A stretch of 49,534 nt of DNA from Paludibacteraceae bacterium (GTDB taxonomy: Bacteria > Bacteroidota > Bacteroidia > Bacteroidales > Paludibacteraceae): contig JAFRNH010000073.1 of NCBI GenBank assembly GCA_017430235.1, positions 1-49,534 on the forward strand, given 5' to 3'. Positions 16,701-24,758 of the stretch are shown here, one piece after another. A program made the translations under genes and the position numbers. Every line of letters begins with the position of its first letter. The stretch's first letter is position 1. Under the pieces are notes generated by a model. That model was not told where the DNA came from. It saw only the letters and a list, made by a program, of their open reading frames with translations, and did not search any database.

Positions 16701-17720
16701 TTATTTTATTCCTTTCTTGTCCAATTCTTTATGATACTTATGGGCATTGTTTTGATGCTCGTCGAACGTGGTGGAGAAATCATGGTATCCAGAGAAATCT
16801 CTTTTTGCACACATGAATAGGTAATCGTGATGCTCATAGTTTAATACAGCATCGATACCGCCCGTACAAGGAATGCGAATTGGTCCGGGAGGCAAACCTG
16901 CATATTTATATGTGTTGTATGGGGAATCTACAAATCCTGCACCTGTCACACGTTTGATGGAGAAATCACCTAGGGCGAATTTCACGGTTGGGTCAGCTTG
17001 AAGCATCATGCCAATGCGAAGGCGGTTGAGGTAGAGTCCTGCTACTTTAGGACGTTCATCATTTTTGATGGTCTCTTCTTCTACGATAGAGGCTAGGGTG
17101 CTTACTTCCAAGCGGGTTAATTGGCAGTCTGCTAGTTTTTTCTGACGTTCATCCGTCCAGAATTTTTCGTATTCCTTGTTCATTTTCTCGATGAATTCTT
17201 TAGGGGTGATGTTCCAATAGAATTCGTATGTGTTGGGAATGAATATGGCTATGTTGTTTTCTTTGGTGAGACCATATTTGTTGAGAGTTTCAGGACTGTC
17301 TAATTCTTCAAGAAATTCCTCTTTGCTCATCATCAGAACCTCATCTACGCGTTGTGCGAATTGATCTTTTGTACGGATGTTGTTGAAGGTGAAACGAACA
17401 GGTGTTTGTCGTCCGCTTCGTAATTTTTGAATGAGTTTGAGACTGCTCAGTCCGTTGGTGAGTTCGTACCTTCCAGCTTTCACCTTGTCTTGGTACCCCA
17501 ACAGTTTGGCTGCCAATTTTAAAGATGTCATATTTTGAATGACTCCGGTTAGTTCCAAGTTCTCCATGACAGAATTGTATCCTTGGTCGGAATAGATCTC
17601 AAAGTATACTGGAGATTCCGTTTTTACATTGCTTGACAATAGATATTTATAACCGACGAAGCCTGCAATTCCACCTAAAATAAGGAGCGCAATAACTATT
17701 TTAGACAATTTTTTCTTCAT
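16701..17720 (-). CDS. mltG: Endolytic murein transglycosylase MltG
   Basis: MltG is an inner-membrane lytic transglycosylase that cuts nascent glycan strands and helps set their length. A single anchor helix lies at residues 7-27 (KIVIALLILGGIAGFVGYKYL). A LysM-like region follows (about 40-105), and then the YceG catalytic domain. The catalytic glutamate is in LASIVEEET (about E214). The conserved end motifs DSPYNTYKYAGLPPGPIRIP and YLFMCAKRDFSGYHDFSTTFDEHQNNA are complete. Length of 339 is typical. The gene is single, reading away from the tRNA-Ser gene. Assignment is secure. Confidence 0.96.
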   Translation of the reverse strand: MKKKLSKIVIALLILGGIAGFVGYKYLLSSNVKTESPVYFEIYSDQGYNSVMENLELTGVIQNMTSLKLAAKLLGYQDKVKAGRYELTNGLSSLKLIQKLRSGRQTPVRFTFNNIRTKDQFAQRVDEVLMMSKEEFLEELDSPETLNKYGLTKENNIAIFIPNTYEFYWNITPKEFIEKMNKEYEKFWTDERQKKLADCQLTRLEVSTLASIVEEETIKNDERPKVAGLYLNRLRIGMMLQADPTVKFALGDFSIKRVTGAGFVDSPYNTYKYAGLPPGPIRIPCTGGIDAVLNYEHHDYLFMCAKRDFSGYHDFSTTFDEHQNNAHKYHKELDKKGIK

Positions 17721-17832
17721 TGTTTTTGCTTTTTTTATGGGTTCTCAAAAACCACATTATCTAACAAAATATTATTTTAGTGGTGAATATAAGGAACTCA
17801 CCTCAATACTCTACAAAAATAATGAATATTTC

Positions 17833-17864
17833 TTTGGATTTTCAAAAAAGAGTCCTTATATTTG
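17833..17864 (+). promoter_or_regulatory. Consensus promoter of tRNA-Ser
   Basis: TTTG (17833-17836), exactly 20 bases, then TATATTTG (17857-17864): a full match to the Bacteroidota promoter, 56 bases before the tRNA. Confidence 0.85.
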
Positions 17865-17919
17865 CACTCGCAAATCAGATTTGATTGCGCATATATACAA
17901 ATCCATATAAATGGGGTTT

Positions 17920-18006
17920 GGTGAGATGGGTGAGTGGCTTAAACCACCAGTTTGCTAAACTGACGAACGGGTAACCGTTCCGGGGGTTCGAATCCCCCTC
18001 TCACCG
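17920..18006 (+). tRNA. tRNA-Ser (anticodon GCT)
   Basis: An 87-base class II tRNA with a long variable arm. The acceptor stem pairs GGTGAGA (17920-17926) with TCTCACC (17999-18005), followed by the discriminator G. The T arm contains GGGGGTTCGAATCCCCC. The anticodon loop TTGCTAA carries GCT at 17954-17956, reading the serine codons AGC and AGU. The 3' CCA is not encoded (the bases after the discriminator are CAA), as is common in Bacteroidota. It has its own promoter and terminator, so it is a single-gene unit. Confidence 0.97.
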
Positions 18007-18061
18007 CAAGGTTTTAGAACGAAGACATAGGGTAATCAATTATTTATGGTAATAGACGAGT

Positions 18062-18092
18062 CAATCAAGAATATCTTGGTTGTCTTTTTTTT
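18062..18092 (+). terminator. Terminator of tRNA-Ser
   Basis: CAATCAAGA/TCTTGGTTG forms a 9-bp stem (one G-T pair) with an ATA loop at 18062-18082, followed by a run of eight T residues from 18085. Confidence 0.85.
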
Positions 18093-18116
18093 ATACCCCT
18101 TTCTGATATAAAATAA

Positions 18117-18144
18117 GGAAGGCTGAACCGAAGTCCAGCCTTCC
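18117..18144 (-). terminator. Terminator of the xylan-degrading multidomain gene
   Basis: A perfect 9-bp stem GGAAGGCTG/CAGCCTTCC with a 10-base loop. On the minus strand it is followed by TTATTTTAT. It lies 49 bases after the gene's stop. Confidence 0.8.
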
Positions 18145-18193
18145 CTTGAATGATGAAACTCTTAACAGAGTAAAAGTTGAGATATTTTAATTA

Positions 18194-21100
18194 TTATTTA
18201 ACAATCATACTCTTTCCTTCCACGAAATTATTTGCTTTCATCACGTAGTGATAGATGCCCTTTGGCAGATTTGCAGTGGAGAAGGTGACGATATTCAAAC
18301 CTTCGTTGTATTCGCCTGCAACTATATCTTTCACTTTTTGACCTAAGCTATTATAAAGTTCAATGGAAACGAATGATCTTTCAGCGACATTAAACGTAAT
18401 TGTAGTCTCGTCGTCTGTTGGATTTGGTGCATTTTGAGAAAGATAGTATCCGTTTTGATCAACTCCAACTTCAGCAACACTGCTTGTGCCACAACCCTTG
18501 TTTTCTATCTTGTGTCCACCCCAATCAAATTTTCCAGAGCTATGATTGCTGCTTACAGTGCTGGTGCGGATTTTGGTGTTTTGTGAATTATCACCATACA
18601 AGAATTTGTTGATGAATGCTTGTGCCGCTTTGTTTTGGTTGTTAGAAGCTTGACAGTGGGAATGTCCACCTTCTACTACATAACCGAAACGGTCTTCAAT
18701 GCCCATCGCCTTCCAAACTTCTTCAGCAGCTTTTAGTGAAGCGATACCAGAAGCATCACCTAACCATACATAATCTGGATTTCCAAATGCAAGGAATGCA
18801 CGAGGCGCACACATTGCAATCAATTCATGATGGTCGTAAGGCAATTTGTCGATTTGAGATTGGAAGTTGCTCTTGAAACTGTTGAGGAACCAGTCGTAGT
18901 TGGTGTTAGAGATACCTTCCACGTCTGAACCGATTTCAGAACTTACACGCCATGAGTTGATACCACCTCCACCAGATTCTTGTGCAATTGTCAATGTGAT
19001 ACGTTCGTCGAATGCTCCTGCATACAGTGCCATTTTTCCAGCATAAGAGCAACCAGTTACAGCGATACGTCCCATATCAGCCTTTAACTTGCCTTCATCA
19101 GCCAATATTTTAAGACCATCAATTAAACGGCTGATACCCCATGACCATGCGCAATAATCAGCTTTCGTGTTGAATGTTCCAGGATAGAGTTGGTAGAATG
19201 GGTCGTTTTGGCTTCTTCCATTTCCTCCGAATCCGGAATTGTACTCAGCAATTTGAGAGTGAGTGAATGGTACTTGGATACACTTAGAGAAATAAGAAGA
19301 ACTTAAACTTCCTGTGTTGCCATCCATACCAATCACGATTGGGTGAGGTCCATTTCCAGATGGAATTGACATCTTACTTGTTAGTGTAAGTTTATTGCTT
19401 CCGTTGTGAATGGTTACGGTCATAGTGCTTCCAGAAAGAGATGCTTCTATCTTATCAAACTTAGGTTTCTCTCCGATCTCCCAGTACTCAATCTCACGCT
19501 TGATTTCGTTACGACGGCAAGACCAGTCGCAGAAATCTGTTACCTTGCCGCTACCATCAGCCCATTCGAATGGGTTAGGCAATGTTCTGCATGATTTCAG
19601 ATTGTTCTTGTTTAATGAAGATGGGTCTTCACAATCAGCACCTGTGTTCTCCACGGAATAATTCAACGGATAAACACCAGCAGGGTTTGAACCGCTACCA
19701 GATCCAGATCCTGAACCAGATCCTGAACCTGAACCAGAACCGCTACCACTACCAGAACCACTACCAGAGCCAGAACCGCTTCCACTTGTTGTGTCTACTT
19801 CTGTGAACGTTAGTTTGTCCAGATTACAGTTGTTGTTACCAATCTTTACTTTCAAAATATGTTTTCCTTCTGATAGGGTCGATGTTGTTGCTTTGATTGT
19901 CTCATAATCATCCCAGCTTGGAGTGGAAGATCCAGATAATGAAGCAATCTCTTTGTTATCTAAGTAAAGTGTGAACTTCACGTCGTCATTCTTGTTAGAT
20001 CCTACAGCTTCTACATCGTATTTGGCAGTTTTCTTTACGTTGACTGTATATTCCAACCATTCGCTAGAAGTAGTGTAACCAACAGCCATTCCGTCGGATG
20101 TTTTTACGATGTCCACGCCTTCATCTGTACGATATTTAGCGTCTCCTTCGTTGTTGTCATCAGAATCATTGTAGGCATTTCCGTTACCTCCGATATCATA
20201 GTTCTCTGCCTCTACAACACCAGGAATTGAAAATGCATCCTTATATGGCTTTTGCTCTACTACAGTAGAACCACTGCCAGATCCAGATCCTGAGCCAGAA
20301 CCACTTCCTTGACAACTCAAGTCACCGAGAGAACTCTCTTTGCCTTTCCATGACATACTAGCGCAGGTGTATTCAACAGATCCTGAACCTCCACCTACTT
20401 CACAAAGAATTTTACAATCGTAGATGCCTCCTAGGTTAACACCTAATTTCTCCCAGTTCTTGAAGTGCTCGGTGATGTTAACGTGTCCGCAAGTCTGATA
20501 AGAAGAACGAATAGCGAATACTTGGTCGAATGTAGATGTACCGTCGATAGAAGGTTGGTTGATTCTCTTTCCAACCTTTAAAGTATATGTAACACCATCC
20601 ACTGTGTAGGTTCCTTTGGTTGCAGCTTGTCCATTGCGGCTTTGATCCCAGAACATACCACCTCCGTTAGGAGTGAAAGAATCTTCTACAATATAATACT
20701 CAATCAACGGACTTCTTGTCCATCCGTATATTCCTATATATGAGTAGCTTCCTCCACCACTTCCTTGTTTTGTGTAGTTATATACTGCGTGGATTTCTCC
20801 CAAGTCGGTATATTTCTTAGAGTTAGAACCATCGTAATAACCTACACGTGCCAAATAGTCACCTGAGTTACTCCAGCTAGCCTTGAATGCGCAATCGGCT
20901 TTTCCTCCGAACACAGTCAAGTCTCCACCTCCACCATCGCGCCATTGCTCTACGTGATATCCATTACCAACGTCTTGTCTTACATTTCCTGATACAGATT
21001 TTCCTCCTGAATATTTTGTTTTCATAGAGCATGGATCAGGTGCACAGTTGTCTGTTGAAGTGGATGATGAACCACCAGGCTCGGTTGTGCTGCTTCCTGG

Positions 21101-21985
21101 GTCAGTTGTGCTGCTTCCTGGGTCAGTTGTGCTACTTCCTGAAGAAGGTTCCATTTTCAACACTTTCAACATTTGCTCTGCATAACGTTGTCCCAATGTA
21201 CGGTAACTCGCAGATGAGAAGTGAAGACCATCACCTTTATTGCCAAGACCTTGTGCGGAAATGACGTATGAGTTAGGAATGGTGTTTGGAACTTTTGCAA
21301 TGATATTGTTCATGCTACCACATTGACCACCTTGGTCGCTACGTACTACTTCTCCTACAAGCAAAGGAACATCTGCAGCATTTAGTCCTAAGTCTTTGAT
21401 TAGGTCGTTGTAGATGGCTTTTACACGATTTGGCCAGTCGTTTTGTCCCGTGTTAGTTTCTCCTTGATGAAGGAGGATTCCTTTGATGACACCTACCTTC
21501 TGTGCAGCTTTTCCCATCTCAACCAATCGTCCGTAAGGATTTCCTCCATACGACTGAATGGTGCTCTGCATGTATGACTCTGCACGATAGTTCTGGTAGT
21601 TTGTCTTTTCGAACAATTGAATGTCACAACCTGCGATTGCTACAACTGTAACACCCACTTTGATGTTCTCTGGCAAATTCTTTACCATCGTACGTCCAAA
21701 GTAATCTACTGGTCCGAGATGCGATCCACTACAGCATGAGAGTGGGGGAGTAGCATCATACCAATTGCCTTTTCTTCTGCTTCCGCAGTTGTCGTACGAA
21801 CAGAGAACTTGAAAACGTTTGTCCACCGTCTGATCTTGGCTTTCAATGTTTCCTTGTCCCTCCATGTTGGATTGCCCGAAACACAAATAAATGTGAAAAT
21901 TCGGATCTGGATCTGCGTAACCGCTCACCAGACATCCAAACAGCATACTAAATGCTGTCAGGAAAAAGAGTTTGATGTTTTTCAT
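18194..21985 (-). CDS. Multidomain xylan-degrading protein: CE6 esterase, GH11 xylanase, CBM6, CE15 glucuronoyl esterase, T9SS sorting domain
   Basis: This 1263-residue surface protein carries three enzyme domains. After a signal peptide (1-24) comes an SGNH acetylxylan-esterase-like domain (CE6-type, about 28-278) with the nucleophile S39 in FGQSNMEG and D252/H255 in DGLH. A PGSSTTD repeat linker (281-311) leads to a GH11 endoxylanase (about 320-547): nucleophile E429 in PLIEYYIVE, likely acid/base E529, and FDQVFAIR. After a Gly-Ser linker (560-573) comes a CBM6 (about 585-730; IPGVVEAENYD, SEWLEYTVNV). A 33-residue Gly-Ser linker (734-766) precedes a CE15 glucuronoyl esterase (about 785-1130): S980 in GCSYAGK, E1003 in QESG and H1108/H1110 in GGHSHC. 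A T9SS type A sorting domain ends the chain (about 1178-1263). A lipobox-like LFGC at 15-18 is ambiguous. Domain calls are motif-based; activities are inferred. Confidence 0.9.
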   Translation of the reverse strand: MKNIKLFFLTAFSMLFGCLVSGYADPDPNFHIYLCFGQSNMEGQGNIESQDQTVDKRFQVLCSYDNCGSRRKGNWYDATPPLSCCSGSHLGPVDYFGRTMVKNLPENIKVGVTVVAIAGCDIQLFEKTNYQNYRAESYMQSTIQSYGGNPYGRLVEMGKAAQKVGVIKGILLHQGETNTGQNDWPNRVKAIYNDLIKDLGLNAADVPLLVGEVVRSDQGGQCGSMNNIIAKVPNTIPNSYVISAQGLGNKGDGLHFSSASYRTLGQRYAEQMLKVLKMEPSSGSSTTDPGSSTTDPGSSTTEPGGSSSTSTDNCAPDPCSMKTKYSGGKSVSGNVRQDVGNGYHVEQWRDGGGGDLTVFGGKADCAFKASWSNSGDYLARVGYYDGSNSKKYTDLGEIHAVYNYTKQGSGGGSYSYIGIYGWTRSPLIEYYIVEDSFTPNGGGMFWDQSRNGQAATKGTYTVDGVTYTLKVGKRINQPSIDGTSTFDQVFAIRSSYQTCGHVNITEHFKNWEKLGVNLGGIYDCKILCEVGGGSGSVEYTCASMSWKGKESSLGDLSCQGSGSGSGSGSGSGSTVVEQKPYKDAFSIPGVVEAENYDIGGNGNAYNDSDDNNEGDAKYRTDEGVDIVKTSDGMAVGYTTSSEWLEYTVNVKKTAKYDVEAVGSNKNDDVKFTLYLDNKEIASLSGSSTPSWDDYETIKATTSTLSEGKHILKVKIGNNNCNLDKLTFTEVDTTSGSGSGSGSGSGSGSGSGSGSGSGSGSGSGSGSNPAGVYPLNYSVENTGADCEDPSSLNKNNLKSCRTLPNPFEWADGSGKVTDFCDWSCRRNEIKREIEYWEIGEKPKFDKIEASLSGSTMTVTIHNGSNKLTLTSKMSIPSGNGPHPIVIGMDGNTGSLSSSYFSKCIQVPFTHSQIAEYNSGFGGNGRSQNDPFYQLYPGTFNTKADYCAWSWGISRLIDGLKILADEGKLKADMGRIAVTGCSYAGKMALYAGAFDERITLTIAQESGGGGINSWRVSSEIGSDVEGISNTNYDWFLNSFKSNFQSQIDKLPYDHHELIAMCAPRAFLAFGNPDYVWLGDASGIASLKAAEEVWKAMGIEDRFGYVVEGGHSHCQASNNQNKAAQAFINKFLYGDNSQNTKIRTSTVSSNHSSGKFDWGGHKIENKGCGTSSVAEVGVDQNGYYLSQNAPNPTDDETTITFNVAERSFVSIELYNSLGQKVKDIVAGEYNEGLNIVTFSTANLPKGIYHYVMKANNFVEGKSMIVK
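19688..19786 (-). repeat. Gly-Ser dipeptide repeat coding for the linker before the CE15 domain
   Basis: About 99 bases encode 33 residues of alternating Ser and Gly (residues 734-766) from a six-base repeating unit. A shorter copy (residues 560-572, about 20270-20308) precedes the CBM6. Codons vary between units, which limits but does not abolish slippage. Confidence 0.9.
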
Positions 21986-22353
21986 TTTGTTTTGTTTATT
22001 AATGTAATTATGGTATATAAATCTAATACATCGAACATAATTCTCCGTATCATGAACCTTTCATCTTCGTCAAAATATCATCTTGGGCATTCAGCTTCTT
22101 GGCTTCTTCATAAGCCTTCGTACAGTTTCACTCACTCGCACCCTCTTAAATAATACAATTCAGTTCATGTTTTTGTGTTTTTCGTGCTAGATATGTACAA
22201 AGTGTAATAGTGTAATAATCACATAAAATATCTTGTCTTATCTTCACATCGAAAAATTTTCAATTCGAAAAACAGTGCAAATATAATCTTTTTTTTATCA
22301 TTACAAAAAAAAAGCGAATTTATCACATGAAATTTGTTTTTCCCCTTTAGAGT
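21986..22353 (-). other. Long leader and intergenic region upstream of the xylan-degrading gene
   Basis: 368 bases lie between this gene's start and the uvrB stop. The promoter is at 22278-22307, so about 285 bases would be transcribed as untranslated leader. At 22050-22121 (minus) a 23-codon open stretch ending in TGA has a coding-like composition (Lys, Glu, Ala, Asp) but no start codon and an in-frame stop just before it. I saw no strong hairpin or known riboswitch. Confidence 0.5.
22278..22307 (-). promoter_or_regulatory. Promoter of the xylan-degrading multidomain gene
   Basis: On the minus strand TTTG (22304-22307), 18 bases, TATATTTG (22278-22285). It lies about 290 bases upstream of the start codon; no other TAnnTTTG match was found in between. 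Confidence 0.65.
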
Positions 22354-24363
22354 TTATTTGAGCAATTCTTCTAGCCGTAGTATCTCGTCTCTGTATTGCG
22401 CAGCTTCGATGAAATCGAGGTTTTTCGCACATTGCTTCATGGCTTTTTTTGCCTTTTCGATGGCTTTCTCTATGTCGGTTCTTGTCTGTAGTTTCGGACT
22501 CTCCTCGGCGGCTATGGATTGAAGATTCTCTGTTGGGTACTCTTTCCTGCAGACTTCCGTCTTGCTGGTCTCGCTTGTTAGAACTGACTTACTGTTCTTG
22601 ATGGCTGATTTCGGTGTTATGTTATGCTCTATGTTATAGGCCATCTGCTTCTCTCTTCTTCTATTTGTCTCGTCGATGGTGAGCTGCATACTTCGTGTGA
22701 TCTTGTCGGCATACATGATTGCTTTTCCATTGACGTTTCTGGCGGCGCGACCCACTGTTTGCGTTAGTGCTCGGTGAGAACGGAGCATACCTTCTTTGTC
22801 GGCATCGATAATGGCTACTAATGAGACTTGGGGCAGGTCTAGTCCTTCCCTAAGTAGGTTGACTCCTACAAGGACATCGAACAAACCATTTCTCAAATCT
22901 TCCATAATCTGTACGCGTTCCAGTGTTTCTACGTCAGAATGGATATAGTTGCTTCGTACACCCATTTTCTCAAGATAGGCTTGTAACTCTTCTGCCATTC
23001 TTTTGGTGAGGGTGGTGACTAAGACACGTTCGTCTTTTTCCGCTCTGACTTGGATCTCCTCAAGTAAATCGTCAATCTGATTGTTACTTGGACGAACTTC
23101 AATAATCGGGTCTAACAAACCTGTCGGACGAATCACCTGCTCGACGAATATTCCTCCTGATTTCTCCAATTCGTATTCTGCTGGCGTGGCACTGACATAG
23201 ATGCTTTGCCCTACCAATTGCTCGAATTCATCAAACTTGAGTGGACGGTTGTCTAATGCCGATGGAAGACGAAATCCGTAATTGACCAAAGTACTCTTTC
23301 TGGAATAATCGCCTCCGTACATGGCGTGGATTTGCGGAATGGTTACGTGACTCTCATCAACGACCAAAAGAAAATCTTTTGGGAAATAGTCTAACAAACA
23401 GAACGGACGTGTTCCCGGCTTGCGTCCATCAAAATAGCGGGAATAATTCTCAATGCCAGAGCAGTGCCCCAGTTCCTTGATCATCTCCAAGTCGTAGTTG
23501 ACTCGTTCGTATAGACGTTTCCCCTCAAACACCTTGCCGATGGATTGGAAATATTCAACCTGTGTGTTCAGATCGTCCTGAATCTCGTTGACCGCCTTGT
23601 TGATTCGCTCTTGTGTGGTGACAAACAAGTTGGCAGGATAGATGTTGTACTCTTCGAAGGAATCAATGTGAATGTTATTGATGGGGTCTATGGATTCTAT
23701 CTCCTCAATTTCATCTCCCCAAAAATGAATTCTTATGATATAATCCTTATAGGCTAAAAAGACATCTAACGTGTCGCCCTTCACTCTGAATCGTCCGTGG
23801 TCCAGCTCTATTTCATTGCGCATGTACAAACTTTCCACCAGTTTGCGAAGTAGATAGTTCATGCTCATCATTGCCCCACGTTTGATGGTGATCATGGTGC
23901 TGTAGAAATCATCGGGATTTCCTATGCCATAGAGACAAGAGACGGAGGAGACCACGATAACATCCCTTCTTCCTGATAGTAGGGAAGATGTGGTGGACAG
24001 ACGAAGTTTCTCTAGTTCGTCATTGATAGAGAGGTCTTTTTCTATGTATGTATCCGTATTAGGCAGATAGGCTTCCGGTTGAAAGTAGTCGTAGTAGGAG
24101 ACAAAATACTCCACTGCGTTGTCGGGAAAGAAACTTTTGAACTCGCTGAAAAGCTGAGCCGCTAATGTCTTGTTGTGACTTAATATTAGCGTGGGCCGTT
24201 GTACTTTCTCAATAACGTTAGCGATGGTGAATGTCTTACCGGAACCTGTAACACCTAATAATGTCTGATGCTGCGTACCAGAAAGGACGCCATTGGCAAG
24301 CTCCTCAATAGCTTGAGGTTGATCGCCTGTGGGTGCAAATTCGGATGACAGCTTGAATTTCAT
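22354..24363 (-). CDS. uvrB: Excinuclease ABC subunit B
   Basis: UvrB verifies DNA damage after loading by UvrA and positions UvrC for incision. Residues 37-44 are the Walker A motif GVTGSGKT. The beta-hairpin region YFVSYYDYFQPEAYLP is at about 85-100 and the Walker B stretch LLVVDESHVTIPQ near 330. Helicase motifs V and VI appear as VGVNLLREGLDLPQVSLVAIIDADKEG and QTVGRAARN. The C-terminal UVR coiled coil that binds UvrC is present at about 635-669. At 669 residues it matches the E. coli protein (673). A 40-residue spacer between the helicase core and UVR is low in conserved features. It begins three bases after the pspC-like gene. Confidence 0.98.
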   Translation of the reverse strand: MKFKLSSEFAPTGDQPQAIEELANGVLSGTQHQTLLGVTGSGKTFTIANVIEKVQRPTLILSHNKTLAAQLFSEFKSFFPDNAVEYFVSYYDYFQPEAYLPNTDTYIEKDLSINDELEKLRLSTTSSLLSGRRDVIVVSSVSCLYGIGNPDDFYSTMITIKRGAMMSMNYLLRKLVESLYMRNEIELDHGRFRVKGDTLDVFLAYKDYIIRIHFWGDEIEEIESIDPINNIHIDSFEEYNIYPANLFVTTQERINKAVNEIQDDLNTQVEYFQSIGKVFEGKRLYERVNYDLEMIKELGHCSGIENYSRYFDGRKPGTRPFCLLDYFPKDFLLVVDESHVTIPQIHAMYGGDYSRKSTLVNYGFRLPSALDNRPLKFDEFEQLVGQSIYVSATPAEYELEKSGGIFVEQVIRPTGLLDPIIEVRPSNNQIDDLLEEIQVRAEKDERVLVTTLTKRMAEELQAYLEKMGVRSNYIHSDVETLERVQIMEDLRNGLFDVLVGVNLLREGLDLPQVSLVAIIDADKEGMLRSHRALTQTVGRAARNVNGKAIMYADKITRSMQLTIDETNRRREKQMAYNIEHNITPKSAIKNSKSVLTSETSKTEVCRKEYPTENLQSIAAEESPKLQTRTDIEKAIEKAKKAMKQCAKNLDFIEAAQYRDEILRLEELLK

Positions 24364-24366
24364 TTG

Positions 24367-24552
24367 TTATTCTTCTTTCATGACGAATAGACATACAAGA
24401 TAGGCAATGAGTCCTGTTCCATAGGCAAGTATCAATATTGCCCAAATGATACGTACAATAGTGACGTCAACATCAAAGTATTCAGCGATACCAGCAGCAA
24501 CACCGAATAGTTTTTTGTCTTTAGATCGTTTTAGCTCTTTTCCCATTTTCAA
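24367..24552 (-). CDS. PspC domain small membrane protein
   Basis: The 61 residues form one PspC domain: a positively charged start with KRSKDKKLFGVAAGIAEYFDVDVTIVRIIWAIL, then a second hydrophobic stretch (YGTGLIAYLVCLFVM). PspC proteins take part in the phage-shock response to membrane stress in enterobacteria; short stand-alone versions like this one are widespread and their role is less clear. It lies three bases before uvrB, so the two are co-transcribed from a promoter near 24614. The functional link to UvrB, if any, is unknown. Confidence 0.9.
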   Translation of the reverse strand: MKMGKELKRSKDKKLFGVAAGIAEYFDVDVTIVRIIWAILILAYGTGLIAYLVCLFVMKEE

Positions 24553-24613
24553 TATAGTTTTATTAGAATGGTGATTTATAGACTCACCATGGTTGTGATT
24601 AATAAAGAGACTA

Positions 24614-24621
24614 CAAAATTA
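24614..24621 (-). promoter_or_regulatory. -7 promoter element of the pspC-uvrB pair
   Basis: TAATTTTG on the minus strand matches TAnnTTTG, 61 bases before the pspC ATG. No clear -33 element. Confidence 0.45.
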
Positions 24622-24693
24622 AAGAATTGAAATGGAATAGTTCGTGTGATGAAAATTAAATTGTGTGAAAAAATACAGATATTTGTAAAACAA

Positions 24694-24724
24694 TTGCATT
24701 ATTCAGAATATTAAGTTATTTTTG
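24694..24724 (+). promoter_or_regulatory. Promoter of the paaK-like and ACT gene pair
   Basis: ATTG ending at 24696, 20 bases, then TATTTTTG (24717-24724), an exact TAnnTTTG match 34 bases before the ATG at 24759. Confidence 0.65.
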
Positions 24725-24758
24725 CAATAAGTAGTAATATATTAATTAATTTGAAAAA

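Noticed and set aside
18194..21985. Xylan-degrading protein as a lipoprotein because of LFGC in its signal peptide
   Set aside because: The Cys is followed by more hydrophobic residues and a good signal peptidase I site at SGYA-DP, and the T9SS C-terminal domain already explains surface export. It remains a minor alternative.
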